In this document: positions 55,828 to 64,000 of the stretch, piece after piece
How the letters are laid out: each line of letters begins with the position of its first letter
Position numbering within the stretch: position 1 is the first letter of the stretch
Origin: Pseudomonas sp. B21-040
Lineage (GTDB): Bacteria > Pseudomonadota > Gammaproteobacteria > Pseudomonadales > Pseudomonadaceae
Direction: 5' to 3'
Assembly: GCF_024748695.1 (NCBI RefSeq)
Contig: NZ_CP087176.1
Location: 5,759,501 to 5,823,500 of the forward strand
Length of the DNA stretch: 64,000 nt
The notes under the pieces: model-generated
The model's input: the letters and a program-made list of their open reading frames with translations, nothing else
Told to the model about the DNA's origin: nothing
Database searches by the model: none
Position numbers and translations under genes: made by a program

Positions 55828-56682
55828 ATGACTCAGCACAACAGCGTACTGGCCGGGCTGATCGGCGCCGGGATTCAAGCCTCCCGCACACCGGCACTGC
55901 ACGAGCATGAAGGCGACGCGCAGGGCATGCGTTATCTCTACCGTTTGATCGATCTGGATCAGTTGAAGCTCGACAGCAGCGCCCTGCCCGATTTGCTGTT
56001 GGCGGCCGAACGGATGAATTTCACCGGGCTCAACATCACCTTCCCGTGCAAACAGACGATCATCCCGCTGCTCGACGAACTGTCACCAGAAGCCCGCGGC
56101 ATTGGCGCGGTGAATACCGTGGTCTTGAAAGATGGCAAACGAATCGGCCACAACACTGATTGCCTGGGGTTCGCCGAGGGTTTTCGCCGTGGCCTGAAGG
56201 ACGTTGCCCGTGAGCGTGTCGTACAAATGGGTGCCGGCGGTGCAGGCGCGGCGGTGGCCCACGCGCTATTGAGCGAAGGTGTACAGCTGTTGAGCATTTT
56301 CGATGTGGAGATCAGCCGCGCGCAGGCCTTGGCGGACAACCTCAATCAACATTTCGGGGCCGGTCGCGCGGTGGCCGGGCATGATTTGCCGAGCACTTTG
56401 GGCCTGGCTGACGGCTTGGTGAACACCACACCCATGGGCATGAAAAAACTCCCGGGCATGCCCGTGCCGGCGGAGTTGCTTCGCGCCGAATTGTGGGTGG
56501 CCGAGATCGTGTACTTTCCGCTGGAAACCGAACTGCTGCGCAACGCCCGAGCCCTCGGTTGCCGGACCCTGGATGGCGGCAACATGGCAGTGTTTCAGGC
56601 CGTGAAGGCATTTGAATTGTTCAGCAACGTAGTGCCGGATGCGCAGCGAATGCTGGCGCACTTTCAGAGCATGAAGGGTTGA
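55828..56682 (+). CDS. shikimate/quinate dehydrogenase
   Basis: 284 aa from M-T-Q-H-N-S-V-L (AAGGG nine bases upstream). Substrate motif S-R-T-P-A-L-H, catalytic K in I-T-F-P-C-K-Q, Asn in G-A-V-N-T-V, NAD(P) loop G-A-G-G-A-G-A-A. The lower similarity of the N-terminal motif to AroE (S-R-T-P instead of S-x-S) suggests a catabolic AroE paralogue oxidising shikimate or quinate. Confidence 0.88.
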   Translation: MTQHNSVLAGLIGAGIQASRTPALHEHEGDAQGMRYLYRLIDLDQLKLDSSALPDLLLAAERMNFTGLNITFPCKQTIIPLLDELSPEARGIGAVNTVVLKDGKRIGHNTDCLGFAEGFRRGLKDVARERVVQMGAGGAGAAVAHALLSEGVQLLSIFDVEISRAQALADNLNQHFGAGRAVAGHDLPSTLGLADGLVNTTPMGMKKLPGMPVPAELLRAELWVAEIVYFPLETELLRNARALGCRTLDGGNMAVFQAVKAFELFSNVVPDAQRMLAHFQSMKG

Positions 56683-56707
56683 AGGGGGATAACCCCCTCA
56701 CACAAGG

Positions 56708-57385
56708 TCAGGCCTGCAGATAGCGCAACACCGACTCGCAAATCATCTCGCGATGACGCTGCTTGATGGCGTCGTCCGGCAGGTCGATCTGAAAAATCTC
56801 ACCAAAGGTATGGCGGTTCGACACGCGATAGAAGCAGAACGAACTGATCAGCAAATGCACATCCAGCGGCACGAGCCCCGCGCGGAATAGACCTTCTTCG
56901 GCGCCACGACGCAAAATTTCGCCCAGTGAATCGAGGATCGTGTTGTTCATCGCCTTGATCGCATCGGAGCGCTTCACATACTCGGCATTGTGAATGTTCT
57001 CGATGCTCACAATGCGCACGAAATCGACATTGCGATCATGGTGATCGAAGGTGAACTCCACCAGGCGCCGGATCGCCTCGACCGGCGCCAGTTCGGTCAG
57101 GTGCAAGCGGTTTTCGGTGCTGCGAATGTCTCCGTAGAGTTTTTCCAGCACCTCAACGTACAGCTGCTCCTTGCTGCCGAAGTAGTAGTAGATCATGCGC
57201 TTGGAGGTGTGAATGCGCTCGGCGATTGCATCGACGCGAGCACCGGAAAGCCCCTGCTGGACGAACTCGACAATCGCCTCTTGAAGGATGTTTTCGCGGG
57301 TCTTTTCCGGGTTGTTTTTGCGGCCCTTGCGCGGCTCGACGATCACATCGTCGGGCACTGCGGAGCGTTCTGAAGTCATTGTCAT
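56708..57385 (-). CDS. TetR-family regulator of the quinate cluster
   Basis: 225 aa. Basic arm R-K-G-R-K-N-N-P, helix-turn-helix (A-I-A-E-R-I-H-T-S-K-R-M-I-Y-Y-Y-F) and a large ligand domain. Convergent with the dehydrogenase gene (25 bp) and 102 bp downstream of quiC on the same strand. Effector is probably an intermediate of quinate breakdown; this is inferred from position. Confidence 0.86.
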   Translation of the reverse strand: MTMTSERSAVPDDVIVEPRKGRKNNPEKTRENILQEAIVEFVQQGLSGARVDAIAERIHTSKRMIYYYFGSKEQLYVEVLEKLYGDIRSTENRLHLTELAPVEAIRRLVEFTFDHHDRNVDFVRIVSIENIHNAEYVKRSDAIKAMNNTILDSLGEILRRGAEEGLFRAGLVPLDVHLLISSFCFYRVSNRHTFGEIFQIDLPDDAIKQRHREMICESVLRYLQA

Positions 57386-57487
57386 TACGGGCTCACGGCC
57401 ATCACTGCACAGGCTGGCGATTATGGGCCGCTGCGCACAGTGAAGGAAGCCGCGTGGCAGCGGTTTGTATCGGCGCTTACGATTTTC

Positions 57488-59389
57488 CTACAACTTGGCC
57501 TGACGGATCGCACCGCTGCGAGATTTGGCCATCGCCGCCAGTCGCACCGCCACGTTCGCTGCGCCGTACCCCGCGTAGCCGTTCTTGCGTTGAATGATTT
57601 CAAAGAAGAACCGCCCTTCAAACGGCTCGGTGTACACATGAAACAGTTCGCCGCCCTGAGCATCGCGGTCGTACAAGACGTTGTAATACGCCAGTTCGCT
57701 GAGGAACTCGTCATCGAAATCAAACCGTGCGGCGAGGTCATCGTAGTAATTGAGCGGGATGTCCAGCAACGGCACACCCGCCTCCTTGGCCCGGCTGACT
57801 TGCGCAAAGATATCGTCGCAATCGAACGCGATGTGATGCACACCGGAGCCGCGATAACTCGACAGCGCGTGTGAGATGGCGGTGTTGCGGTTCTCGGAAA
57901 TGTTCAGCGGCAAACGGATCGAACTGTCGCGGCTGCGCAGCGCACGGCTTTTTACCAGGCCGTAAGGGTCGGGCAGCACCACTTCATCGTCAGCTTCAAA
58001 GTCCAGCAGGCTCTTATAAAACAGCACCCAACTGTCGAGGCTGTCGGCCGGCAATGCCATGGCCATATGGTCGATACGCTTGAGGCCGCCGCTGGCCACG
58101 GCGTCGGGGAACAGATGGAAATCGGTGCCATAGACATCGGCGTCTTGATCCACCAGATAGATCAGGCTGCCATCCGGGGCTCGAACCGCCGCCAGTTCCA
58201 ATTCGTTGGGGCCCACCAGCCCGCGATACGGCTGACCTTTGTAGGCCACGGCCCGGGCCAGCGCACTGGCGCTGTCCTTGACCCGCACGGCCGTCGCGCA
58301 CAACGACGGGCCATGGGCTTCGAAAAAACTATGGGCAAACGAATACGGTTCGGAGTTGAGGATCAGGTTGATATCGCCCTGACGCAGTAGGCTAACGCTC
58401 TTGGAGCGATGCTGCCCGGCCTTGACGAAACCCAACCGTTCCAGCCAATGCGAGAGCTTGGCACCGAGGCTTTCGTCCACTGCAAACTCGAGAAACTCGA
58501 TGCCGTTGTATTCGCTGGCCTTTGGCGTCTCGAACAAAATGTCGAGGTTGGCCGAGGGCTTGGTTTGCTGCTCCAGACGCTGACGGGTTTTCTCCTCCAG
58601 GTACAGCAGCGAACGCAAACCGTCGGCGGCATTGGCCCGAGGCGGCGCGGCACGGAAACCATCGTTGAAGATTTCCAGTGACAGCGGCCCGGTGTAACCG
58701 CTCTGGATGATCGGCGCAAGAAAGCCCGGCAGGTCGAATTCACCCTGGCCAGGGAAGCAGCGGAAATGCCGGCTCCACTCCAACACGTCCATGGCCAGGA
58801 TGGGTGCATCGGCCATTTGCACGAAGAAAATCTTGTCGCCCGGAATTTCGGCGATGGCGCTCGGATCGCCCTTGAGCGACAGCGTGTGAAAGCTGTCCAG
58901 CAAGACGCCGAGGCTAGGGTGATCCGCCTGGCGAACGATGTTCCACACCTGTTGATAAGTGTTCACATGCCGGCCCCAGGCCAGGGCTTCGTAACCGATT
59001 CGCAGACCACGCGCGCCAGCACGTTCGGCCAGCAGGCGCAAATCGTCGACCAGGATCTGTTCATCACCGACCGAATCAGCCGAGGCGTTACTGCACACCA
59101 GCACCAGGTCAGTGCCCAGCTCCTGCATCAAGTCGAATTTGCGCTCGGCCCGCTCGAGGTTGCGTGACAGGCGGTCACGGCGGCAGCCTTCGAAATCCCG
59201 GAAGGGTTGAAACAGTGTGATCGCGATCCCGAGATCGGCGCACATCTGTTTGATTTCCCGTGGGCTACCGTCGTAGTAAAGAAGGTCATTCTCGAAAATC
59301 TCCACTCCGTCAAAACCGGCGGCGGCAATGGCTTCGAGCTTTTCCGGCAGGGTACCGCTCAAGGAAACGGTGGCAATGGAACGCTGCAT
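57488..59389 (-). CDS. quiC: 3-dehydroshikimate dehydratase fused to a VOC dioxygenase-like domain
   Basis: 633 aa. Residues 1-280 are an AP-endonuclease-2/xylose-isomerase-type barrel (M-Q-R-S-I-A-T-V-S-L-S-G-T-L); residues 290-630 resemble 4-hydroxyphenylpyruvate dioxygenase (two VOC units with H-H-I-A-F and a later E). Such fusions are the QuiC-type dehydratases of pseudomonads that make protocatechuate from dehydroshikimate. Divergent from the MFS gene by 408 bp. Confidence 0.9.
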   Translation of the reverse strand: MQRSIATVSLSGTLPEKLEAIAAAGFDGVEIFENDLLYYDGSPREIKQMCADLGIAITLFQPFRDFEGCRRDRLSRNLERAERKFDLMQELGTDLVLVCSNASADSVGDEQILVDDLRLLAERAGARGLRIGYEALAWGRHVNTYQQVWNIVRQADHPSLGVLLDSFHTLSLKGDPSAIAEIPGDKIFFVQMADAPILAMDVLEWSRHFRCFPGQGEFDLPGFLAPIIQSGYTGPLSLEIFNDGFRAAPPRANAADGLRSLLYLEEKTRQRLEQQTKPSANLDILFETPKASEYNGIEFLEFAVDESLGAKLSHWLERLGFVKAGQHRSKSVSLLRQGDINLILNSEPYSFAHSFFEAHGPSLCATAVRVKDSASALARAVAYKGQPYRGLVGPNELELAAVRAPDGSLIYLVDQDADVYGTDFHLFPDAVASGGLKRIDHMAMALPADSLDSWVLFYKSLLDFEADDEVVLPDPYGLVKSRALRSRDSSIRLPLNISENRNTAISHALSSYRGSGVHHIAFDCDDIFAQVSRAKEAGVPLLDIPLNYYDDLAARFDFDDEFLSELAYYNVLYDRDAQGGELFHVYTEPFEGRFFFEIIQRKNGYAGYGAANVAVRLAAMAKSRSGAIRQAKL

Positions 59390-59446
59390 ATTTCGACTCC
59401 CGGTGGTGGAGACACTCTTGTTATCGATATCGCACGCTTCGCTTTA

Positions 59447-59568
59447 TGTAGCAGCTGGCGAAGCCTGCGTTCGGCTGCGCAGCAGTCGTGAAATCGGGCG
59501 ATGCGGTCTTACAGATAAACCGCATGCGACTGCTTCGCAGCCGAACGCAGGCTTCGCCAGCTGCTACA
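59447..59568. repeat. long inverted repeat of a second REP type
   Basis: TGTAGCAGCTGGCGAAGCCT and its complement flank a 40-bp core and could form a hairpin with an arm of about 38 bp. The GCTGGCGAAGCCTGCGTTCG unit is another known-type pseudomonad REP. It lies between quiC and the MFS gene. Confidence 0.75.
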
Positions 59569-59797
59569 GGGTCCGCGTTTAACTTGAGGGGAATTATTGG
59601 CCTGGCAGAATCGAACAGCAATTCAAAGTGTACTATCCGGTTAGTTTTGCGTGCGATTATCGAACACAATGGCCTTTGGCGAATTGACGATTTTTTGTCC
59701 ACTGCGCAACATCAACTCCACATTGAGCCCGGTCATGAAACATCGGACTCGGTTACAAAAGACCCAGAACACCACATAAAAACAATCGGTGGCCTAC

Positions 59798-61135
59798 ATG
59801 ATTCCTTCCCAAAGCTCACGCATGGCTCCGGCCATGAGCGTCACTGCCGGCGGCATCGGCGACAAAATCCGCGGCGCCATGGCGGTCGGCAAAACCCGTT
59901 GGGGCATGCTGGCGCTGGTGTTCTTCGCGACAACCCTGAACTACATCGACCGCGCCGCCCTGGGCGTCATGCAGCCCATCCTCGCCAAGGAAATGAGCTG
60001 GACGGCGATGGACTACGCCAACATCAACTTCTGGTTCCAGGTCGGTTACGCCATCGGTTTCGTGTTGCAGGGCCGCTTGATCGACCGGGTCGGTGTCAAG
60101 CGCGTGTTCTTCTGCGCGGTGCTGCTCTGGAGCGTCGCCACCGGTGCCCACGGCCTGGCCACTTCAGCCGTCGGCTTCATGGTCTGCCGTTTCATCCTTG
60201 GTTTGACCGAAGCCGCCAACTACCCCGCCTGCGTGAAAACCACCCGCCTGTGGTTCCCGGCCGGTGAACGCGCCGTGGCCACCGGCATCTTCAACGCCGG
60301 GACCAACGTCGGTGCGATGTTCACCCCGATGTTGCTGCCGCTGATCCTGCATGTCTGGGGCTGGCAAGCCGCGTTCCTGTGCATGTCGGCACTGGGCGGG
60401 ATCTGGTTGCTGTTCTGGGGCTTGAAGTACTTCAACCCGGAAGATCACCCGAGCGTCAAACAGTCGGAACTGGACTACATCCAGAAAGAAGTCGAGCCGG
60501 AACAAGCCCGCGTGCCGTTCTCGAAAATCCTGCGCATGCGTGGCACCTGGGCCTTCGCCCTCGCCTACTCGATGACCGCGCCGGTGTTCTGGTTCTACCT
60601 GTACTGGCTGCCGCCGTTCCTCAATCAGCAATACAACCTGGGAATCAACGTGACCCAGATGGGCATTCCGCTGATCATCATTTACCTGACCGCTGACTTC
60701 GGCAGCGTCGGCGGCGGGATCCTCTCCTCGTTCCTGATCGGTCGCGGTATCAACCCGATCAAGGCGCGGTTGATGTCCATGTTCCTGTTCGCCTGCTGCA
60801 TCGTCGGCGTGGTCATGGCGGCCGGCGCCAGCAATCTGTGGGTCGCAGTGGCCGCCATCTCCCTGGCCATCGGTGCTCACCAGGCCTGGACTGCAAACAT
60901 CTGGAGCCTGGTGATGGACTACACGCCCAAGCACATGATGAGCACGGTGTTTGGTTTTGGCGGCATGTGCGCAGCCATCGGCGGGATGTTCATGACGCAG
61001 TTGGTCGGCCATATCCTGACCGTCACCAACAATAACTACACCGTGTTGTTCACCCTGATCCCGGCGATGTACTTCATCGCGCTGACCTGGATGTACTTCA
61101 TGGCGCCGCGCAAGATTCCTGCCGTCACCAAATAA
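59798..61135 (+). CDS. MFS quinate/shikimate-type uptake transporter
   Basis: 445 aa with twelve membrane segments and the anion:cation symporter family motif D-R-A-A-L-G-V-M-Q-P-I. Loop V-G-V-K-R-V-F-F and the R-F-I-L-G-L-T-E-A-A-N-Y motif match the sugar-acid/aromatic-acid symporters. Position in the cluster points to quinate or shikimate. GTG at 59789 is an alternative start. Confidence 0.85.
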   Translation: MIPSQSSRMAPAMSVTAGGIGDKIRGAMAVGKTRWGMLALVFFATTLNYIDRAALGVMQPILAKEMSWTAMDYANINFWFQVGYAIGFVLQGRLIDRVGVKRVFFCAVLLWSVATGAHGLATSAVGFMVCRFILGLTEAANYPACVKTTRLWFPAGERAVATGIFNAGTNVGAMFTPMLLPLILHVWGWQAAFLCMSALGGIWLLFWGLKYFNPEDHPSVKQSELDYIQKEVEPEQARVPFSKILRMRGTWAFALAYSMTAPVFWFYLYWLPPFLNQQYNLGINVTQMGIPLIIIYLTADFGSVGGGILSSFLIGRGINPIKARLMSMFLFACCIVGVVMAAGASNLWVAVAAISLAIGAHQAWTANIWSLVMDYTPKHMMSTVFGFGGMCAAIGGMFMTQLVGHILTVTNNNYTVLFTLIPAMYFIALTWMYFMAPRKIPAVTK

Positions 61136-61153
61136 AAAAGCTAATCACAATCC

Positions 61154-61246
61154 CTGTGGGAGCGAGCCTGCTCGCGAAAGCGTTCTGTCATTCAACATTA
61201 ACGTTGACTGACTTGACGCCTTCGCGAGCAGGCTCGCCCCCACAGG
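61154..61246. repeat. REPIN after the MFS gene
   Basis: Inverted REP pair (CTGTGGGAGCGAGCCTGCTC and its near complement) with the ATTCAACATTAACGTTGACTG core. Confidence 0.9.
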
Positions 61247-61264
61247 TCGTTCATCGATAGCTGT

Positions 61265-62143
61265 TTATCGGCGACTCTGTTGCCACGCCGCCGCCAATCC
61301 GCTGCAGCAAATCACCGCGATCCCGATCACCGTAGTCAGGGTCGGTGTGTGGGCAAACAGCAGCCAGCCCAGCAGACCGGCAAACACAATCTGGCAATAA
61401 CCGAACGGCGCCAGCAACGCCGGCGCAGCGTAGCGAAACGCCTGGGTCAGGAACAAGTGAGCCGTCATCCCGCACGCGCCCAACGCGACCATCATCAAGC
61501 CATGCCCTAGGCTCGGCACTTGCCAGAAGAACGGCACCAGCGCGCTCATCACCAGGGTGTTGCACAGTCCGGCGAAGAAGTTGCTGGTGGTCGGGCTGTC
61601 GATGTTGCTGAGCTTGCGGGTGAGCAATTGATAGAAGCAGAAGAACAGCGCCGAGCAGAGCGGCAGCAGCACCGCTGGCGTGAACAGATCACCGCCGGGG
61701 TGGACGATGATCAACACGCCGCTAAATCCACAAATTACCGCGATCCATTGGCCGCGGGTGACGTGTTCCTTCAGCAACGGCACCGACAGCGCGGTGACCA
61801 ATACCGGCGCAAGAAAGTTGACCGCCGTGGCTTCGGCCAACGGGATGTATTGCAAACCGGTGGTGAAAAACAGACTGGTGCCCAACAGGCACAACGCCCG
61901 CATCACTTGCAGCCATGGCCGCTTGGTTCGCAGTACGCGCAATCCGGATTGCGGCAGGAAAATCCCCGCCATCAACAAGGTGTGAACCACATAGCGCGCC
62001 CAAACCACCATGACGATCGGATAGAAACCGGAGAGGTATTTGGACAGGGCGTCGTGACTGGAGAAGAGGAACGTGGCGACGACGATCAGCAAAATCCCTT
62101 TGAAGGGCTGGTTTACGCCGGAGAGCGGAGTGCTGACGGTCAT
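61265..62143 (-). CDS. EamA/DMT-family exporter
   Basis: 292 aa, ten membrane segments in two EamA halves (F-K-G-I-L-L-I-V-V-A-T-F-L and L-L-P-L-C-S-A-L-F-F-C). RhaT/YdcZ-like metabolite exporters of this size often move amino acids or other metabolites. Convergent with the MFS gene, so not necessarily part of the quinate system. Confidence 0.85.
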   Translation of the reverse strand: MTVSTPLSGVNQPFKGILLIVVATFLFSSHDALSKYLSGFYPIVMVVWARYVVHTLLMAGIFLPQSGLRVLRTKRPWLQVMRALCLLGTSLFFTTGLQYIPLAEATAVNFLAPVLVTALSVPLLKEHVTRGQWIAVICGFSGVLIIVHPGGDLFTPAVLLPLCSALFFCFYQLLTRKLSNIDSPTTSNFFAGLCNTLVMSALVPFFWQVPSLGHGLMMVALGACGMTAHLFLTQAFRYAAPALLAPFGYCQIVFAGLLGWLLFAHTPTLTTVIGIAVICCSGLAAAWQQSRR

Positions 62144-62242
62144 GGGGTTCCCTTGTGCCTGGCGAATTCCAATAATTTAGAACCTGGTTCCAGATTCCAA
62201 TACAAGCATAGGCCGAAAGTGTTCGAACATCGCACGGTTTCA

Positions 62243-62329
62243 CTGTGGGAGCGGGCTTGCTCGCGATAGCCATTCATCATTCAACATTGATGTCGACTGA
62301 CACTCCGCCATCGCGAGCAAGCTCCCACA
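62243..62329. repeat. REPIN between the EamA and IclR genes
   Basis: Inverted REP pair (CTGTGGGAGCGGGCTTGCTC and its complement) with the ATTCAACATTGATGTCGACTG core. Confidence 0.9.
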
Positions 62330-62351
62330 ATGGATGGGTGGTGTGTTCGAA

Positions 62352-63128
62352 TCAGCTGAACAACTCTGAAGCAAGGCTCGCCGCCGACAACTCCTCGGTA
62401 TACCTCAACAACAGCGGCGCCAACTCATGCAACCGAGCACCCGGCATACGTGCGCTCGGCCCGGCGATGCTCAGCACCCCCATCACCCGCCCCTCGCTCG
62501 GATGGCGCACCACGGCAGCAATCGCCGAGGTGCCCACCGCCGAACTCTCTTCAACCCAGGCATAACCCTGCTCACGCGCCAGACGCAAGCGCTCCAGCAG
62601 TTCAATGTTGGAACGCGGCGCATTCGGCCCCAGGTCTTTGGGCCGCTCCCCGCCCTGGCGTTCTACCAGCGACAACGCCTCGGCATCGCTCATGCACGCC
62701 AGCCAGGCGTGGCCCGATGCGGTGTAGAACAACGGCGCATCGCGGCCCATGTCCGGGTCGTAACGCAGGCCGGACCGGGCACCTTGCGACTTGGCGATCC
62801 AGATCTGCCGCTCGCCTTCAATGACGCCCAGGCGCACCAGTTCACCGGTCTCCTGCGCGAGGCGATCCAGCACTGGCTGCACGATATCGGCGCCGCTGCC
62901 CGAGAGATAACGAAACCCCATCGCGATCAATTTAGTGGTCAGGTGATAGCGCAGGTTCTCTGGATTCTGTCGCACATAGCCCAACCGAATCAGCTCGGCG
63001 AGCAAGCGATGGGTCGCGCTTTTCGGGATGTCCAGTTGTTCCGCCAGGGTCTGCATCGGCAGTCCGCGCGGGTCACTGGTAAGGCTTTCCAGCACGCTGA
63101 AAACACGTTCGATCTGACTGCCGGCCAT
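62352..63128 (-). CDS. IclR-type regulator
   Basis: 258 aa. Start M-A-G-S-Q-I-E-R-V-F at 63128; the upstream frame is not protein-like. N-terminal winged helix (L-A-E-Q-L-D-I-P-K-S-A-T-H-R-L-L) and IclR effector domain (G-E-L-V-R-L-G-V-I, S-A-V-G-T-S-A-I). Target unknown; the EamA gene lies downstream on the same strand. Confidence 0.87.
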   Translation of the reverse strand: MAGSQIERVFSVLESLTSDPRGLPMQTLAEQLDIPKSATHRLLAELIRLGYVRQNPENLRYHLTTKLIAMGFRYLSGSGADIVQPVLDRLAQETGELVRLGVIEGERQIWIAKSQGARSGLRYDPDMGRDAPLFYTASGHAWLACMSDAEALSLVERQGGERPKDLGPNAPRSNIELLERLRLAREQGYAWVEESSAVGTSAIAAVVRHPSEGRVMGVLSIAGPSARMPGARLHELAPLLLRYTEELSAASLASELFS

Positions 63129-63379
63129 GGGAGGTTCCACACACAATTTGCCTGATTCTAGAAGATGAACCCGGTAATGCGAAATCTGGAACTCGTCGAT
63201 CGCCAGGTTCATTCGATAAAAACCCGGCACCTGACGGAATTCGATGGGGAGTCCACGTTCATACAAGTCTGGAATACTGCAGGCGAACGCCGGGAATAGC
63301 CGAAACCCGGACGATCGGACTGGCGCCGCTCCCTCACACCAGCAACACTCACCCCCACGGACAATCAGAGGATTCCCAC

Positions 63380-64000
63380 ATGCTATGGAAAAAAGGCCGA
63401 CGCAGCGACAACGTGGTCGATGCCCGTGGCGATGATGCCGGCGGTGGCGGTGGGGGCGGAGTGCGTTTCGGTGGCGGCAAGGGCTTGAGCCTGACCGCGA
63501 TCATTCTGATTGTCGGCATCGGCTGGATCACGGGCCAGGATCCGCTACAAATCCTCGGACAACTCACGGGTCAAATGAGCGAGCAATCGGCGCCAGCCAC
63601 TAACCAGACCCGCAAGGCGCCACCGGCAAACGATGAGGGCGCCGAATTCGTCCGCTCGATCCTCGGTGACACCGAAGACACGTGGGGTCAGATTTTCCAG
63701 CAGGCAGGTCGGCAATATAAGGACCCGACGCTGGTGCTGTTCAGCAATCGCGTCAACTCCGCCTGCGGTCTGGCGACGTCGGCAACCGGCCCGTTCTATT
63801 GCCCGGCGGACCAGAAGGTCTACCTGGACATGGCGTTCTTCCAGGAAATGTCGCAACGCTTTTCCGCCGCCGGTGACTTCGCGCAGGCCTACGTGATTGC
63901 TCACGAAGTCGGACATCACGTTCAGACCTTGCTCGGCGTTTCAGCGAAAATTCAGGCAGCCCGTGCCCAAGGCCGGCAAATGGAAGGCGATGGCGGCTTG
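63380..64000 (+). CDS. neutral zinc metallopeptidase (YpfJ-type), 3' partial
   Basis: ATG 63380 starts M-L-W-K-K-G-R-R-S-D-N-V-V-D. A glycine-rich linker precedes one membrane helix (L-T-A-I-I-L-I-V-G-I-G-W-I), then a soluble zincin part with C-G-L-A-T-S-A-T-G-P-F-Y-C-P and the H-E-V-G-H-H metal site near residue 175. The frame runs off the window end with about 207 codons seen. YpfJ-like proteins are membrane-anchored and of unknown substrate. Confidence 0.9.
   Translation, partial: MLWKKGRRSDNVVDARGDDAGGGGGGGVRFGGGKGLSLTAIILIVGIGWITGQDPLQILGQLTGQMSEQSAPATNQTRKAPPANDEGAEFVRSILGDTEDTWGQIFQQAGRQYKDPTLVLFSNRVNSACGLATSATGPFYCPADQKVYLDMAFFQEMSQRFSAAGDFAQAYVIAHEVGHHVQTLLGVSAKIQAARAQGRQMEGDGGL

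Noticed and set aside
28757..62340. CRISPR-like repeats
   Set aside because: The recurring palindromes are REP/REPIN units at scattered single sites, without regular spacers or cas genes.

Overview
This window comes from a fluorescent pseudomonad, probably of the Pseudomonas fluorescens group. The run morA - glyA - yjiA - ybdD - cstA - mapZ - radA - ankB - katB - mscL - fpr - rlmG follows the order I recall for P. aeruginosa PA4601-PA4627, the cyanide-insensitive oxidase genes cioAB lie close by, and REP/REPIN repeats of the type 'GTGGGAGCGGGCTTGCCCGC' fill several gaps. Species is an inference from gene content.

1-24.9 kb is accessory. It opens with the 3' end of a bacterial ubiquitin-like conjugation operon (JAB-E1 fusion, then a DUF6527 zinc protein). 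A third gene there is cut by a 152-bp IS21-like miniature element. Two more copies of that element lie at 16.6 and 21.9 kb. Next come a methyltransferase and an enterobacterial-type lysA/lysR pair. From 14.07 down to 4.91 kb, ten genes all read on the minus strand: ridA, a Cds1-like cysteine desulfhydrase, a cystathionine gamma-lyase-like enzyme, a four-gene polar amino acid (probably cystine) ABC importer, a persulfide dioxygenase, a DUF442-sulfide:quinone oxidoreductase fusion and a TauE/SafE exporter. Together they would import and desulfurate cysteine and then oxidise and export the sulfur. A divergent Lrp/AsnC regulator with an Lrp-like operator sits at the head. A second gamma-family PLP lyase follows on the plus strand. 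16.5-24.3 kb is a scrap-yard: a full IS1182-type element, an IS3 remnant, a haemagglutinin fragment, a BPSL0761-family protein, an XRE-type regulator, and a dead type I restriction locus (hsdM with an in-frame amber codon, hsdS truncated at the third miniature element).

24.9-47.6 kb is the conserved backbone: MorA (diguanylate cyclase/phosphodiesterase), glyA, the pyruvate transporter CstA with YbdD and a CobW GTPase, the PilZ adaptor MapZ, radA, ankB-katB, mscL, fpr, an orphan LuxR, rlmG and cioAB with a small DUF2474 partner. Two things break the synteny: a tandem pair of unknown paralogous genes after glyA, and an IS1182-type element inserted in the loop of the mscL/fpr terminator.

47.6-64 kb carries an MFS exporter, a DJ-1-like protein lacking the usual nucleophilic cysteine, a secreted protein, a purine permease and trmA, a DUF4160/DUF2442 pair resembling a toxin-antitoxin module, and a tautomerase/LysR pair. 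After these come a quinate/shikimate catabolic cluster (aroQ, shikimate dehydrogenase, TetR regulator, 3-dehydroshikimate dehydratase, MFS uptake), a DMT exporter, an IclR regulator and the start of a zinc metallopeptidase gene cut by the window edge. I saw no tRNA, rRNA or CRISPR array.
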